The translations under genes and the position numbers were made by a program. Positions 35,612 to 44,166 of a DNA stretch of 64,000 nucleotides are shown piece after piece. Position 1 is the stretch's first letter; each line of letters begins with the position of its first letter. A model generated the notes under the pieces. That model saw nothing but the letters and a program-made list of their open reading frames with translations. It ran no database searches and was not told where the DNA came from. Source of the DNA: Erysipelotrichaceae bacterium (GTDB taxonomy: Bacteria > Bacillota_I > Bacilli_A > Erysipelotrichales > Erysipelotrichaceae); the NCBI GenBank assembly GCA_017431825.1, contig JAFRKI010000002.1:219863-283862 (forward strand), given 5' to 3'.

Positions 35612-35640
35612 ATGATACTATAAACGATGCATTAAATCAA
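35612..35640 (-). promoter_or_regulatory. Promoter of rplS
   Basis: TTGATT at 35640-35635, a 17-base spacer and TATCAT at 35617-35612 on the minus strand. Spacing is ideal and each hexamer is close to consensus. Confidence 0.75.
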
Positions 35641-35652
35641 CTTAAAACGCAT

Positions 35653-37089
35653 CTATAAAGACCAGTTGATGGTATAGCTTCTCTTTAGTCCGCCCATGAT
35701 GGCTTCCTGGAAGTGCTCCTCCATATCCATGAAGGCTTTTTCCTGTTTTTTATCGATCGTAAAGATCCTCAATGTTTCCTTTTTCATCTTCCGGTAATAG
35801 CCGTTATCAGGCAGTTCCTTATAGAAATAGAAGACGGCACGGTACATAATGTATTCACGCGGTATCGGATAATCAAAGACCCATTCATAGTCGATGACCG
35901 TTCTCTGGTCCTTATTGACGATGATATTGTCGAAGGTCAGATCGATATTGTTCAGGGTGCCGCTCAGGCATTCTTCCAGCCCCTTGACATCGCCGAACAT
36001 CTCCCTGAATCGTTCCGACGGACAGAAATATGAAATACCGTGACTGTTTCTGATGAACTCGCAGTATTCCTTTATCAGAGAGAAGTACTCTTCTTCATTC
36101 CGTTCGCCAAGAAGCCTTACGAGCATATCCCTGAGGCTTTCTCCTTTCGCTGTGTCAAAAACAAGAGCGTCCTTTTCCCGGTGACATGGTATGCACTGCC
36201 ACTTATCAGGATACTGTCTGTTCAGCTCCTTTCCGATCTTCAGCATCCTGAACAGGAAGTCTATGCTGTATATGCCACAGGCCGTTTTAGATACCTTGTC
36301 ACTGCTTATTACGGTCTTTAACGAGTATCTTTCGGCCCGGTCATTGGAGAAGCGGTAGACTTCATCATAAGGAGTTTCTTCCTTTTCCAGCAGCATTGTA
36401 AACGACGTGCCTTCATAGGTATCCGCATTTTCTTTGGCCACTGCCCTTACGAAGGTGTTGTCCGGCAAGGCGGAAAATACGGCTTTATGATATCCTTCCG
36501 GCATCCTGATGCCTGCGGTAACTTCTTCAGGGATAAGGCAGAGATCACTGTATCTCTTCCTTATCTCATCTTTTTCCTTATTCTTCATGGATATGTTCAG
36601 ATGACTGCGCCAGCTTTCAGGACAGTCACATAAAACGGCTATCTTCCCGATGCCCTTATCCATAAGGGTGCTTATCATTTCAAAAAGTTCTTCCCTGTCT
36701 TTGAAGACAAGCGGCAGATCATGGATGATCGCTCTGTTTATCTTTATCTTCTTATTATTGAGGATCTCTTCGATATCGGCGGTTTCCGCGTTTTTAAGAG
36801 CTTTTATCCTTTCTTCGATGATCGCCTGATGAGCCTCATCTATCGGTAAAATATAGAGCTTTCTGCATCTTGGAGCTATGCTGCCGCACAGGTCCCCATA
36901 AGTGCCTCCAAGATCAAGTACGGTTTCCTTCTTATCGATCTTCAGCCAGTCGACGCAGTTATGGCGCACTAAAGACAGCGCTCTGATCTCGGCGTTGTCT
37001 TTTTTCTTTCTTCGCAATGAGTCAGAGGAAACATTGAACTTCAGTTCTTCCAGCAGCTGTTTCTCAAAATCATTCATGGTCTCACTCAT
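35653..37089 (-). CDS. Methyltransferase-like and kinase-like fusion protein of the surface-glycan locus
   Basis: No exact family is recognised. The 478-residue protein has an N-terminal Rossmann domain with a SAM-binding-type motif, VLDLGGTYGDLCG (57-69). The C-terminal half resembles aminoglycoside-phosphotransferase/protein-kinase-like enzymes: NIDLTFDN (381-388) fits the HxDxxxxN catalytic loop with N for H, and VIDYEW (398-403) fits the metal-binding DxD/E strand. YRFSNDRAERY (about 245-255) may be the start of the kinase-like fold. It overlaps the RgpF-like gene by 8 bases and ends a three-gene glycan operon. It may decorate the glycan with methyl and phosphate groups; this is inference. 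Confidence 0.6.
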   Translation of the reverse strand: MSETMNDFEKQLLEELKFNVSSDSLRRKKKDNAEIRALSLVRHNCVDWLKIDKKETVLDLGGTYGDLCGSIAPRCRKLYILPIDEAHQAIIEERIKALKNAETADIEEILNNKKIKINRAIIHDLPLVFKDREELFEMISTLMDKGIGKIAVLCDCPESWRSHLNISMKNKEKDEIRKRYSDLCLIPEEVTAGIRMPEGYHKAVFSALPDNTFVRAVAKENADTYEGTSFTMLLEKEETPYDEVYRFSNDRAERYSLKTVISSDKVSKTACGIYSIDFLFRMLKIGKELNRQYPDKWQCIPCHREKDALVFDTAKGESLRDMLVRLLGERNEEEYFSLIKEYCEFIRNSHGISYFCPSERFREMFGDVKGLEECLSGTLNNIDLTFDNIIVNKDQRTVIDYEWVFDYPIPREYIMYRAVFYFYKELPDNGYYRKMKKETLRIFTIDKKQEKAFMDMEEHFQEAIMGGLKRSYTINWSL

Positions 37090-38962
37090 GTCTGTTCTTC
37101 CAGTAACGCAGTTTCATCCACGTCTCATACGGAAGGATCTTCCTGGCTGTTTTCTTCAGGCTCTCATATAAAGGACCGTGAAAAAGCCCGCTTATACCGG
37201 ATACGCCTTTTCTGCTTACCGATCTTTCGAAACTTTCGAAACTACGCAGATCGGTCCTTTCCCTGGCTGTTACGGCTTTGACGGTGTTTTCCAGCATGTA
37301 CCGGTAATCGGCTATCTCGGTACCGGCATACCTGTCATTCATGACGGTCTCGGTGTAATAGCCCTGACTTTGGGCGATATACGGGAAGGCTCTTTCCAGA
37401 CAGTGGCTGATGCTGCCATCCCTCGGGAAAGGTTCCACCGAAAAGTCGCTTTCTTTCCACTGATGCTTCCATAGCGGCAGAAGAGCTTCCGGCCTGAACC
37501 ACAGACAGGTCCCAAGAGACAGCGGAGCCTTGTCTTCTGAAAGCGGTACGTCCACTCCAAGCATTGCCAGCAGGTTCTTCGTCCCTTCATAACATTCCGT
37601 CCAGTAATTGGCCTGGGAGTAGAAATAGGAACCGTGAAAGACTCCCGGCGGGACCATCACTCCCAGACGCGGATCTTTTTCAAAAGCGTTTATGATGTTA
37701 CGCACATAGTTTCTGCCGTATAAGGTATTGTCTATCAGAAGATCACGGAAATCATTGCTGACGGTGATGTGTTCCTTCGTGTAGGACTTCTTGTCATGGA
37801 AGAAACAGACGTAGTCATATCTCCTGATGCATCCTTTCAGGTCTATAAGTAAGGCAGCCAGATCTCTGCCCGCATGTTTCATATGCAGGATATGCCAGTT
37901 TGGCCTGTTTTCAGTCTTTTTTTCAAGCTTTTTCTTCTTTTCCGTCGTATCGGTCACCAGATAGACATCGATCTCTTTATCTAAGGCAAAAAGCCTTTCA
38001 AGATAGTAATCGAACTGGTCATCATAGAAAAGATAACCCGTAACCGCGATCTTTCTGTCTTTCGGAAGTCTGTCCGAAAAGTATGCAGGCAGGACACGTA
38101 CCAGATCAAGGCTTTCATGGATATCGCGCACATTATATTTAGCCAGCAGGTAATCCCAGATAAGACCAACGTCATAAAGACCGTTTTCCTTAATATAGTC
38201 GAACGCAAGCCTTAGTGTATCGGCCTTGCCGTAGCGCAGATATACGGACTTGGGCATCGTGAAGCACTTCCTCTTGATCACAGGGAAGCCTCTTTTTGAG
38301 ACCATTTCATAGGTATTGAACATGTGATGGGAAAGGTTCCTGCTGAAATCTTCATCTTCAAGATCGGAGGTATCGCTGTAGACTGACCATGAATATCCTA
38401 AGTCTTCAAAGTGCTTAGTGAATATGAACTGATGCTTCTCCCCGAGTTCTTCAAAGCTTTTGAACAGCGGCATTTTCTGCCAGTAATCAAAGAACTCATC
38501 GCTGTGAAGCATGCGGCTGTTTACGGTAAGGAAATACAGCTGGATATATCTTGGTCTATAGACGTTACCTTCCTTATCGCCGACGGCTCCATGACTTGAC
38601 AGTCCCCAGAAATCCGCATTCCCTGATTCCATTTCCTTAAAGATGTTCTTGAAGGATACAAAAGGTCCGAAAAAGGAATCGTTGAACAGGGCCAGTTCAT
38701 CGTAGTCCTTCAGTTCTTCTTTACCCAGATGGTTTACGATCGCTTCCTTCCAGGCGGCCGCATCAAAACCCGTGTTTTCCCTGTTTATTATCTCTTTCGA
38801 ATATTTACTTAACTTTTTTATTCCTTCTTTACCGATAAAACCGTTACAGACGATGATCAGACGGTCAAGGATCTTCGAAATGTCATTCAAAAGATAAGTT
38901 ACATAATCAAAGACTATGCCTTCAGGATCATAAAACATGAATATTCCCAGACGTTTTTTCAT
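37082..38962 (-). CDS. RgpF-family rhamnan synthesis protein
   Basis: The 626-residue cytoplasmic protein has two similar glycosyltransferase-like halves as in rhamnan synthesis protein F. Signatures are GIFMFYDPEGIVFDYVTYLL at the start, NTGFDAAAWKEA (about 82-93) and DELALFNDSFFGP. The second half has KIAVTGYLFY and YDYVCFFHDKKS. RgpF proteins extend or modify rhamnose-rich wall polysaccharides. The gene lies 12 bases after a GT2 gene and overlaps the methyltransferase/kinase-like gene. No dTDP-rhamnose synthesis genes or ABC exporter lie nearby, so they must be elsewhere if rhamnose is the sugar. Confidence 0.85.
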   Translation of the reverse strand: MKKRLGIFMFYDPEGIVFDYVTYLLNDISKILDRLIIVCNGFIGKEGIKKLSKYSKEIINRENTGFDAAAWKEAIVNHLGKEELKDYDELALFNDSFFGPFVSFKNIFKEMESGNADFWGLSSHGAVGDKEGNVYRPRYIQLYFLTVNSRMLHSDEFFDYWQKMPLFKSFEELGEKHQFIFTKHFEDLGYSWSVYSDTSDLEDEDFSRNLSHHMFNTYEMVSKRGFPVIKRKCFTMPKSVYLRYGKADTLRLAFDYIKENGLYDVGLIWDYLLAKYNVRDIHESLDLVRVLPAYFSDRLPKDRKIAVTGYLFYDDQFDYYLERLFALDKEIDVYLVTDTTEKKKKLEKKTENRPNWHILHMKHAGRDLAALLIDLKGCIRRYDYVCFFHDKKSYTKEHITVSNDFRDLLIDNTLYGRNYVRNIINAFEKDPRLGVMVPPGVFHGSYFYSQANYWTECYEGTKNLLAMLGVDVPLSEDKAPLSLGTCLWFRPEALLPLWKHQWKESDFSVEPFPRDGSISHCLERAFPYIAQSQGYYTETVMNDRYAGTEIADYRYMLENTVKAVTARERTDLRSFESFERSVSRKGVSGISGLFHGPLYESLKKTARKILPYETWMKLRYWKNRHE

Positions 38963-38974
38963 AAACAGTTCCCC

Positions 38975-39883
38975 TTAACCGTAAACGATCATTCCCATAA
39001 GACGGAAAAGACCGTGGATGTATTTACTGTAATGCATATAGAACGGCAGTCCGCTTCTTTCTTTACTGAGCCCCTCAAGAAACGCTCTGTCTTCATCAGA
39101 CAGCCTGTCAGCGTATGTCTCAAGGAAAAGACCGGCCTGTTTCTTGCGTTTTATGACGCTTTCCTTAACGGAATCCAGATCATTAAGTCTGCCGGATATA
39201 TATGAAACGCTTTTTGTGTCTTTGGCACCGATCTGATTATGACCGTGCTGACGGTACAGGACGGTAGCCATATCTATATAGGCGATCTTTCCAAACCCTG
39301 CAGCTACGATGCCCAGCCACCAGTCATGCATGATGATGCCTTCAGAGCCCTTGAACTTAAGAGCCAGATCTCGTAAAGGCTTATTTATCATGACTGTATT
39401 ACCCGTTATCACATTCCTGAAGACAAGTTTCTTAAAACCTGGATCATAAGGATCCTGATCCTGCAGTTTCATCATTGATGGGGATATTTCCTTGAGATCC
39501 TCATCTACGGGGATCAGATCGGTAAAGATAAGACATGGTTTGTCTTTTTCCTCTTCTTCCTTCATCTTTTTGTATGTCAGCGAGATCTTGTTCTTTTTCC
39601 ATACATCGTCCTGATCGCAGAACATGATATACTCCGCTTTGCAGTTTTCCAACAGATGAAGATAATGATCCTTGGCATCACCGAAACGCTTTCCCGATTC
39701 ATGTATGGAGATCCTTTCGGGATATTCAGCTTCATATTCCTCTATTATCCTTTTTGAGGAATCGTCTGAGCCGTCATCGGATATCGTCAGATGCCAGTCG
39801 GAAAAATCCTGTCTGATAAGCGAATCAAGCTGTTCTTTAAGGTATTTTTCGCCGTTATATACCGGCATCAGGATCTTGACCAT
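38975..39883 (-). CDS. Family 2 glycosyltransferase (RgpB-like)
   Basis: The 302-residue GT-A enzyme starts ILMPVYNGEKYLKEQLDSL and has TISDDGSDDSS (about 34-44) and the metal-site region MFCDQDDVW (about 92-100). The DQDDVW form is common among rhamnosyltransferases such as RgpB. It heads the three-gene glycan operon. The ATG lacks a Shine-Dalgarno sequence and TAGAAT ends 6 bases upstream, which suggests a leaderless message. Confidence 0.88.
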   Translation of the reverse strand: MVKILMPVYNGEKYLKEQLDSLIRQDFSDWHLTISDDGSDDSSKRIIEEYEAEYPERISIHESGKRFGDAKDHYLHLLENCKAEYIMFCDQDDVWKKNKISLTYKKMKEEEEKDKPCLIFTDLIPVDEDLKEISPSMMKLQDQDPYDPGFKKLVFRNVITGNTVMINKPLRDLALKFKGSEGIIMHDWWLGIVAAGFGKIAYIDMATVLYRQHGHNQIGAKDTKSVSYISGRLNDLDSVKESVIKRKKQAGLFLETYADRLSDEDRAFLEGLSKERSGLPFYMHYSKYIHGLFRLMGMIVYG

Positions 39884-39889
39884 ATTATT

Positions 39890-39895
39890 ATTCTA
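39890..39895 (-). promoter_or_regulatory. -10 box of the glycan operon, leaderless layout
   Basis: TAGAAT ends 6 bases before the ATG at 39883. No Shine-Dalgarno sequence is present and no convincing -35 at 16-18 bases. The upstream terminator at 39926-39955 isolates this operon. Confidence 0.5.
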
Positions 39896-39925
39896 TCATC
39901 TTTTACCTTGCGCTAAAGTAAGCAT

Positions 39926-39955
39926 ATAAAAAGCACAGGATCATATCCTGTGCTT
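39926..39955 (-). terminator. Terminator of the InlB-repeat protein gene
   Basis: On the minus strand an 11-bp perfect stem, AAGCACAGGAT with ATCCTGTGCTT and a 3-base loop, is followed by TTTATATG, about 25 bases after the stop codon. Confidence 0.85.
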
Positions 39956-39977
39956 GGTTTGTTTTTGTTTTTATGAA

Positions 39978-41402
39978 TTAACGTACGGAAGTATTAGGAA
40001 CTACGTAGTTCTCGTTCTTCTTCCACTGAGCCCAGTAATCATGATGGTCTCTGGCAAAGAACTGCATAACTTCTTCGGTGGTATATAAGGTAGTCTTGTC
40101 GTTAGGATCCTTTGACCAGCCTAAGAATGTGTAACCTTCCTTAGTCGGAGTTCCTTCGAAGGAAACTACGGTTTCAGGATATTCGTAGTCGCTCTTCTTC
40201 TGATCAGCGAAGGCATCTCCAGGAGTCCAGCCGTATCTGTCGCCGTTGTCGTGGTAGATTACTTCGTAGACCTGCTTGAAGTATACCTTTAAGGTAGTGG
40301 AACCGTCAGCTTTGAGCCGGAGTAACCAGGCATTTCCGTTATAATCGCTATCCAGAACATAACCCGTTTTCTGAGGGTCAAGATCGCCCTCTATAGTCTC
40401 TACGTTTGGTAACGGATTCATGACGTGTAAAACATGGTCATCATCTTCTTCAAGTATGTAAACAGGACCTCTTTCTTCAGCATCGTCCGGCTCATCAAGA
40501 TATTCGCCATCTACCATATAGTAGTATTCGATGTTGTAAGGAACGTAGACGATGAAGAAATTAGGCATGATCAGATACTCATCTTTTCCGTCGATCGTAT
40601 ATGAGAATGTGTCTGAATCCTTGATAAGAACTCCAAACGTACCAGTGTTTTCAAATGCCATCCATCTGACATTAACACCATTTGGCGAGAGCTGATCATA
40701 TATAGAATCCTTACGGATGAGACCTCTGGAAGAATCATACTCATAATAATCTGACAGAACTGCAGAAGCAGGAGAAGATCCCCAGCTCGGAGCTGTAAAG
40801 TTAGAATTCAGGTAATAGATTTCATCAGAAGTGAATCCCACAAAATCTGCTTCATCAGGGTCATAGATGACAGTTGCACCGGTAAACTTAAATGGTTTTC
40901 CGTCTTTATCTGTGAAAGAGATGGTTATATCGTATTTAGTACCGAACGTCTCGATTTCGACATCTTTATCAGCAGTAATCCAAACGCCACCATCATCGTG
41001 ATATGGTGGATTATTAGCTTCTGCATAAGGCCAGATTTCTCTCATACCGTCATAATAACCGTTTTTGCCTTTGTATTCGACAGTAATCGTAACTGTTACA
41101 GGCTCACCAAAATAGTTTAAACCGCCAACCACTTTACCGTCAGAGTCCAAATAACTTGGATATACAAAATCAACCGCTCCATCCGGAATTTTCTTGGTGG
41201 ACTCTGAGGTTGCGCCTTCAAAACCTGCTGGTGTTACGAGCGTGCTCTTGTCGAAATTGAACATCAGCATATCCGCAATTTCATAAGCGCCGTCATAATC
41301 AGTCAGTGTCTGATTCTCTGCTTTAGCCACTTTTCCGGCACCTACCGTTACCAGTAACAGTAATGCCATAAACAGTGTAAGGATACTCATTCTCTTCTTC
41401 AT
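39978..41402 (-). CDS. Secreted InlB B-repeat-containing surface protein
   Basis: The start at 41402 (MKKRMSILTLFMALLLL) is favoured by AGGGGG six bases upstream; 13 further in-frame codons lie before it. The product is 474 residues with a signal peptide ending near AKA-E. Most of it is acidic, aromatic-rich extracellular sequence with no catalytic motif. Near the C-terminus is a Listeria-Bacteroides (InlB B) repeat: VIYHDNGDRYGW, then EGYTFLGWSKDPNDK and a final YWAQWKK. The protein ends VVPNTSVR, recalling a VPNT sortase-type motif but without a following membrane segment, so anchoring is unclear. It stands as a single-gene unit at the edge of the glycan island. Confidence 0.82.
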   Translation of the reverse strand: MKKRMSILTLFMALLLLVTVGAGKVAKAENQTLTDYDGAYEIADMLMFNFDKSTLVTPAGFEGATSESTKKIPDGAVDFVYPSYLDSDGKVVGGLNYFGEPVTVTITVEYKGKNGYYDGMREIWPYAEANNPPYHDDGGVWITADKDVEIETFGTKYDITISFTDKDGKPFKFTGATVIYDPDEADFVGFTSDEIYYLNSNFTAPSWGSSPASAVLSDYYEYDSSRGLIRKDSIYDQLSPNGVNVRWMAFENTGTFGVLIKDSDTFSYTIDGKDEYLIMPNFFIVYVPYNIEYYYMVDGEYLDEPDDAEERGPVYILEEDDDHVLHVMNPLPNVETIEGDLDPQKTGYVLDSDYNGNAWLLRLKADGSTTLKVYFKQVYEVIYHDNGDRYGWTPGDAFADQKKSDYEYPETVVSFEGTPTKEGYTFLGWSKDPNDKTTLYTTEEVMQFFARDHHDYWAQWKKNENYVVPNTSVR

Positions 41403-41456
41403 AATAGTCCCCCTAAAATACTCGTACATAACAAAAAACATACTTATACGCCATAA

Positions 41457-41465
41457 ATTATATCA
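41457..41465 (-). promoter_or_regulatory. Extended -10 promoter of the InlB-repeat gene
   Basis: TGATATAAT on the minus strand is an extended -10 (TATAAT at 41462-41457). TTCAAT lies 17 bases further upstream. The leader is about 50 bases with a strong Shine-Dalgarno AGGGGG. Confidence 0.7.
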
Positions 41466-41513
41466 CACAGTTTTCACATATTGAACAGTTCTTTAGGTTT
41501 TTTTATTTTTTTT

Positions 41514-42338
41514 CTAATCGAGGAAACCTTCCCTTTTAAGAAACTTATAAATGCCGTCTTCGTGGACGCTTTCACAGGTATAAGGCACCTTTTCCTTTCC
41601 TTCAGGGGTCTCATCACCTACGAATAACCCTGTCCCGTTAAACATGGCCGAAAGGTCGCTTTCCTGGTCGCCTATGCAGAGTATCTCTTTGGGGTCGATG
41701 CCCAGGATCCTGGCATATTCATAGACGGAGCGTCCCTTATCCATGCCCTTAGGCACCACCTCCATGACGTGATTGCCGGAAAAGAAGACATCTACTCTGT
41801 CATCGGTGAATTTATTCATCTTTTCCTCGAAATCCTGTCTTCTTTCCGTCTCAAAAAGCAGTGCAGCCTTAGGAAAAGCTCTCTCGTTGGTCTGATAATC
41901 GTATAAAACAGGGGTGCTGAACCTTACCCGGCACCAGAAATCGACGTGTTCCTTGCTTTTTGGCATGTGGTTGAACAGGATATGTCCCTTATCGTCATAG
42001 GTGATAAGCGCCAGATAGTCTTCCCGGAACTGCGGATCGAGATCCTTTAAAGTCTCGGGGGCTATCTCTGCCACATAGGTCTTTTCCTTTTTGAAGGTAT
42101 CGTAAAGCTCCACACCGTTGGAGCCGAAGTAGTATTCGAACAGGTCGGAAGCACCGTTATTTATCATGATCTGTTCACTGGCCCGGTAAGGTCTCCCGGT
42201 ATTGATGGAGACATGATAGCCTTTTTCCTTAAGTATCTTCAGTGCTTCACGGAGCTTTGGAGACATTTCCAGCTCCTGATTCACCAGAGTACCGTCAATA
42301 TCGAACAGAAACGCTTTTATCTTCTCATTCAAGCTCAT
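41514..42338 (-). CDS. HAD-superfamily (Cof-type) sugar-phosphatase-like hydrolase
   Basis: The 274-residue protein starts with HAD motif I FLFDIDGTLV (about 11-20), has motif II in SINTGRPYRA (about 56-65), and ends with the GIDPKEILCIGDQESDLSAM motif III/IV region. This is the C2-capped Cof subfamily, whose members dephosphorylate sugar phosphates or flavin precursors. It overlaps the trmD end by 14 bases, so it is co-translated with rimM-trmD. The substrate is not predictable. Confidence 0.9.
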   Translation of the reverse strand: MSLNEKIKAFLFDIDGTLVNQELEMSPKLREALKILKEKGYHVSINTGRPYRASEQIMINNGASDLFEYYFGSNGVELYDTFKKEKTYVAEIAPETLKDLDPQFREDYLALITYDDKGHILFNHMPKSKEHVDFWCRVRFSTPVLYDYQTNERAFPKAALLFETERRQDFEEKMNKFTDDRVDVFFSGNHVMEVVPKGMDKGRSVYEYARILGIDPKEILCIGDQESDLSAMFNGTGLFVGDETPEGKEKVPYTCESVHEDGIYKFLKREGFLD

Positions 42339-43047
42339 CGATGACCTCCCTTAACAGTTTCTCTTCTTCTTCATTCAGTTCTTTCTTTTCCAGCAGATCC
42401 CTGCGGTATAAGTAAGTGTCTCTTAAGGACATCTTAAGGTTGTATTTTCTGATCTCTTCGTGATTGCCGTTGGTAAGCACGAACGGCACTTCCTTTCCTT
42501 CATATACGACAGGCCTTGTGTACTGCGGGTATTCCAGCAGACCGTTATTGAAGGATTCTTCCTTCAGGCTGTCGGGACTTATGCCTTCATCGATGAGACG
42601 CATGATCGAATCCATGACGGCCATGGCCGGTATCTCTCCGCCCGTGAGTATGTAGTCGCCGATGGATATGTTTTCATCGATGTAGTCGTCTATCCTGGCA
42701 TCGACGCCTTCATAGTGACCGCAGACTATCATCAGATCTTCCTTTTCCAGCAGTCTGTAAGCGTCTTTCTGGGTATACGGCTTTGCCTTAGGAGAGGTCA
42801 GCAGGACGTAGGTATCATCATTTCTGTTCTGTCTGATGGCTTTTGAGAGAACATCGACTCTCATCAGCATGCCCGCTCCGCCACCGTAAGGCGTATCATC
42901 GACATGTCTGTGCTTATCGAAGGAATAGTCTCTGATATCGACGATCCTTACTTCCGCCAGTCCTTTGTCCAGTATCCTTTTGATGATGGACGTATTAAGG
43001 AAGGACTCGAACTGTTCTTTGAATAATGTCAGTACCGTTATCTTCAT
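42325..43047 (-). CDS. trmD: tRNA (guanine-37-N1)-methyltransferase
   Basis: The 240-residue SPOUT enzyme has the trefoil-knot blocks CGHYEGVDARI and SIGDYILTGGEIPAMAVMDS. It also has the N-terminal YGGGAGMLMRVD. It methylates G37 next to the anticodon and prevents frameshifting. It overlaps rimM by 4 bases, the canonical arrangement, but rplS, which normally follows, is displaced by 7 kb. Confidence 0.97.
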   Translation of the reverse strand: MKITVLTLFKEQFESFLNTSIIKRILDKGLAEVRIVDIRDYSFDKHRHVDDTPYGGGAGMLMRVDVLSKAIRQNRNDDTYVLLTSPKAKPYTQKDAYRLLEKEDLMIVCGHYEGVDARIDDYIDENISIGDYILTGGEIPAMAVMDSIMRLIDEGISPDSLKEESFNNGLLEYPQYTRPVVYEGKEVPFVLTNGNHEEIRKYNLKMSLRDTYLYRRDLLEKKELNEEEEKLLREVIDELE

Positions 43048-43538
43048 AAAAGACCTTCCATATCGACGATGTCGATACTTTTATTCTCGAGATCCACATT
43101 AAGGACGAACTGTTTAAGATAAGGTACCAGTTTCTCTTCGTCATCGGTTCTGATCCGCAGATAATTGTATCTGCTGCCTTCTTCGACATTGATGACCGTA
43201 CCGGTCTTTTTACCGTTCACATAGACATCAAGTCCCCTGAGATCACGGAAATAGTATTCGCCGTCCTTTAAAGGCGCGATGTCTTCATCCGCTTTATAGA
43301 TATACTCGTTTTTGTACTTTTCGACCAGATTGATGTCTTCGTTGCCTTCAAAAAGCACCAGGATGAAACCCTTGTGTTCACGGAAGCTCTTTACTGTGAA
43401 AGGCAGATGCTTTTCGCCCACATAGACGGCCGAACCCTTCTGATATCTTTCCTTGACGAAATCGGTGTAGGATTCCACCTTAAGTTCGCCCTTTATGCCG
43501 TGGGTATTGACTATCCTGCCGATAAGTACATATTCCAT
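43044..43538 (-). CDS. rimM: 16S rRNA processing protein RimM
   Basis: The start at 43538 (MEYVLIGRIVNTHGIKGELKV) fits the RimM N-terminus; the longer frame would cross a terminator and a promoter. This gives 164 residues with the RimM N-terminal beta barrel and a C-terminal PRC barrel (KDGEYYFRDLRGLDVY). It assists maturation of the 30S head. TATAAT ends 7 bases before the ATG and there is no Shine-Dalgarno sequence, so a leaderless message is predicted. Confidence 0.95.
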   Translation of the reverse strand: MEYVLIGRIVNTHGIKGELKVESYTDFVKERYQKGSAVYVGEKHLPFTVKSFREHKGFILVLFEGNEDINLVEKYKNEYIYKADEDIAPLKDGEYYFRDLRGLDVYVNGKKTGTVINVEEGSRYNYLRIRTDDEEKLVPYLKQFVLNVDLENKSIDIVDMEGLL

Positions 43539-43545
43539 CTTTACA

Positions 43546-43551
43546 ATTATA
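43546..43551 (-). promoter_or_regulatory. -10 box of rimM-trmD-HAD, leaderless layout
   Basis: TATAAT ends 7 bases before the ATG at 43538, directly after the T-run of the khpA terminator. Confidence 0.65.
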
Positions 43552-43552
43552 T

Positions 43553-43578
43553 TAAAAAAGAGATGTTTTGACATCTCT
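43553..43578 (-). terminator. Terminator of rpsP-khpA
   Basis: On the minus strand AGAGATGT pairs with ACATCTCT (loop CAAA), followed by TTTTTT. The khpA stop codon lies at the foot of the stem. Confidence 0.92.
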
Positions 43579-43825
43579 ATAGTGCTTCAAACTTGATGGA
43601 GATCTTTTTCTTCTCGATCTTTGAAGCTACCTGTAACATTTGACGAATCGAATTAGCCATCGAACCCTGTCTTCCTATCAGTCTGGCGATGTCATCGCTC
43701 GGTGCGTAAACATAGATGAGGATCTCGTTTTCATTGAGAGATTCCAGCTGTTTCACCATAACTGAGTCCTGGTCGGAACAGATAGGCTTGACGATGTTCA
43801 ATAATACTTTTTCAAGATCGATCAT
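43577..43825 (-). CDS. khpA: KH-domain RNA-binding protein KhpA (YlqC)
   Basis: The 82-residue single KH domain carries the GxxG loop in RLIGRQGSMANSI (51-54). KhpA pairs with KhpB in Gram-positives to bind RNA and influence cell division and elongation. Its ATG overlaps the rpsP stop by one base. It is in the standard rpsP-khpA-rimM-trmD order. Confidence 0.93.
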   Translation of the reverse strand: MIDLEKVLLNIVKPICSDQDSVMVKQLESLNENEILIYVYAPSDDIARLIGRQGSMANSIRQMLQVASKIEKKKISIKFEAL

Positions 43826-44097
43826 TACCTGGCAGCTTTTTTACCATCTGCATACTTCTTCATAATACCCTGACTGGACAGGATACTGCGAACGGTATCA
43901 GTTGGAAGTGCTCCATTATTTAACCATTTGATAACTTTTTCTTCGTCAATATTTACAGTGGCAGGATTGGTCTTAGGATCATAGTTTCCTACAACTTCGA
44001 TTTCTCTACCGTCTCTTCTGTCTCTTGAATCGGAAACGACTACACGGTAGAAAGGAGACTTTTTAGCACCCATTCTTTTCAGTCTGATCTTAACCAT
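43825..44097 (-). CDS. rpsP: Ribosomal protein S16
   Basis: The 90-residue protein starts [25 protein letters not shown], the S16 signature, and has normal length. AAGGAGGT precedes the ATG. It is transcribed from a promoter whose -35 lies inside the terminator of the upstream SRAP gene. Confidence 0.98.
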   Translation of the reverse strand: MVKIRLKRMGAKKSPFYRVVVSDSRDRRDGREIEVVGNYDPKTNPATVNIDEEKVIKWLNNGALPTDTVRSILSSQGIMKKYADGKKAAR

Positions 44098-44120
44098 ATA
44101 TTACCTCCTTTTGCCTATAT

Positions 44121-44149
44121 ATCATTGCACATAAATAAAGAAGTGTCAA
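44121..44149 (-). promoter_or_regulatory. Promoter of rpsP-khpA
   Basis: TTGACA at 44149-44144, a 17-base spacer and AATGAT at 44126-44121, with TG in the extended -10 position. The -35 is part of the terminator hairpin at 44143-44166. Confidence 0.7.
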
Positions 44150-44166
44150 GTATTTTTACTTGACAC
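44139..44166 (-). terminator. Terminator of ffh-SRAP
   Basis: GTGTCAAGTA pairs perfectly with TACTTGACAC around an AAAA loop. On the minus strand it is followed by TTCTTTATTT, a weak T-tract. It starts one base after the SRAP stop. Confidence 0.75.
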
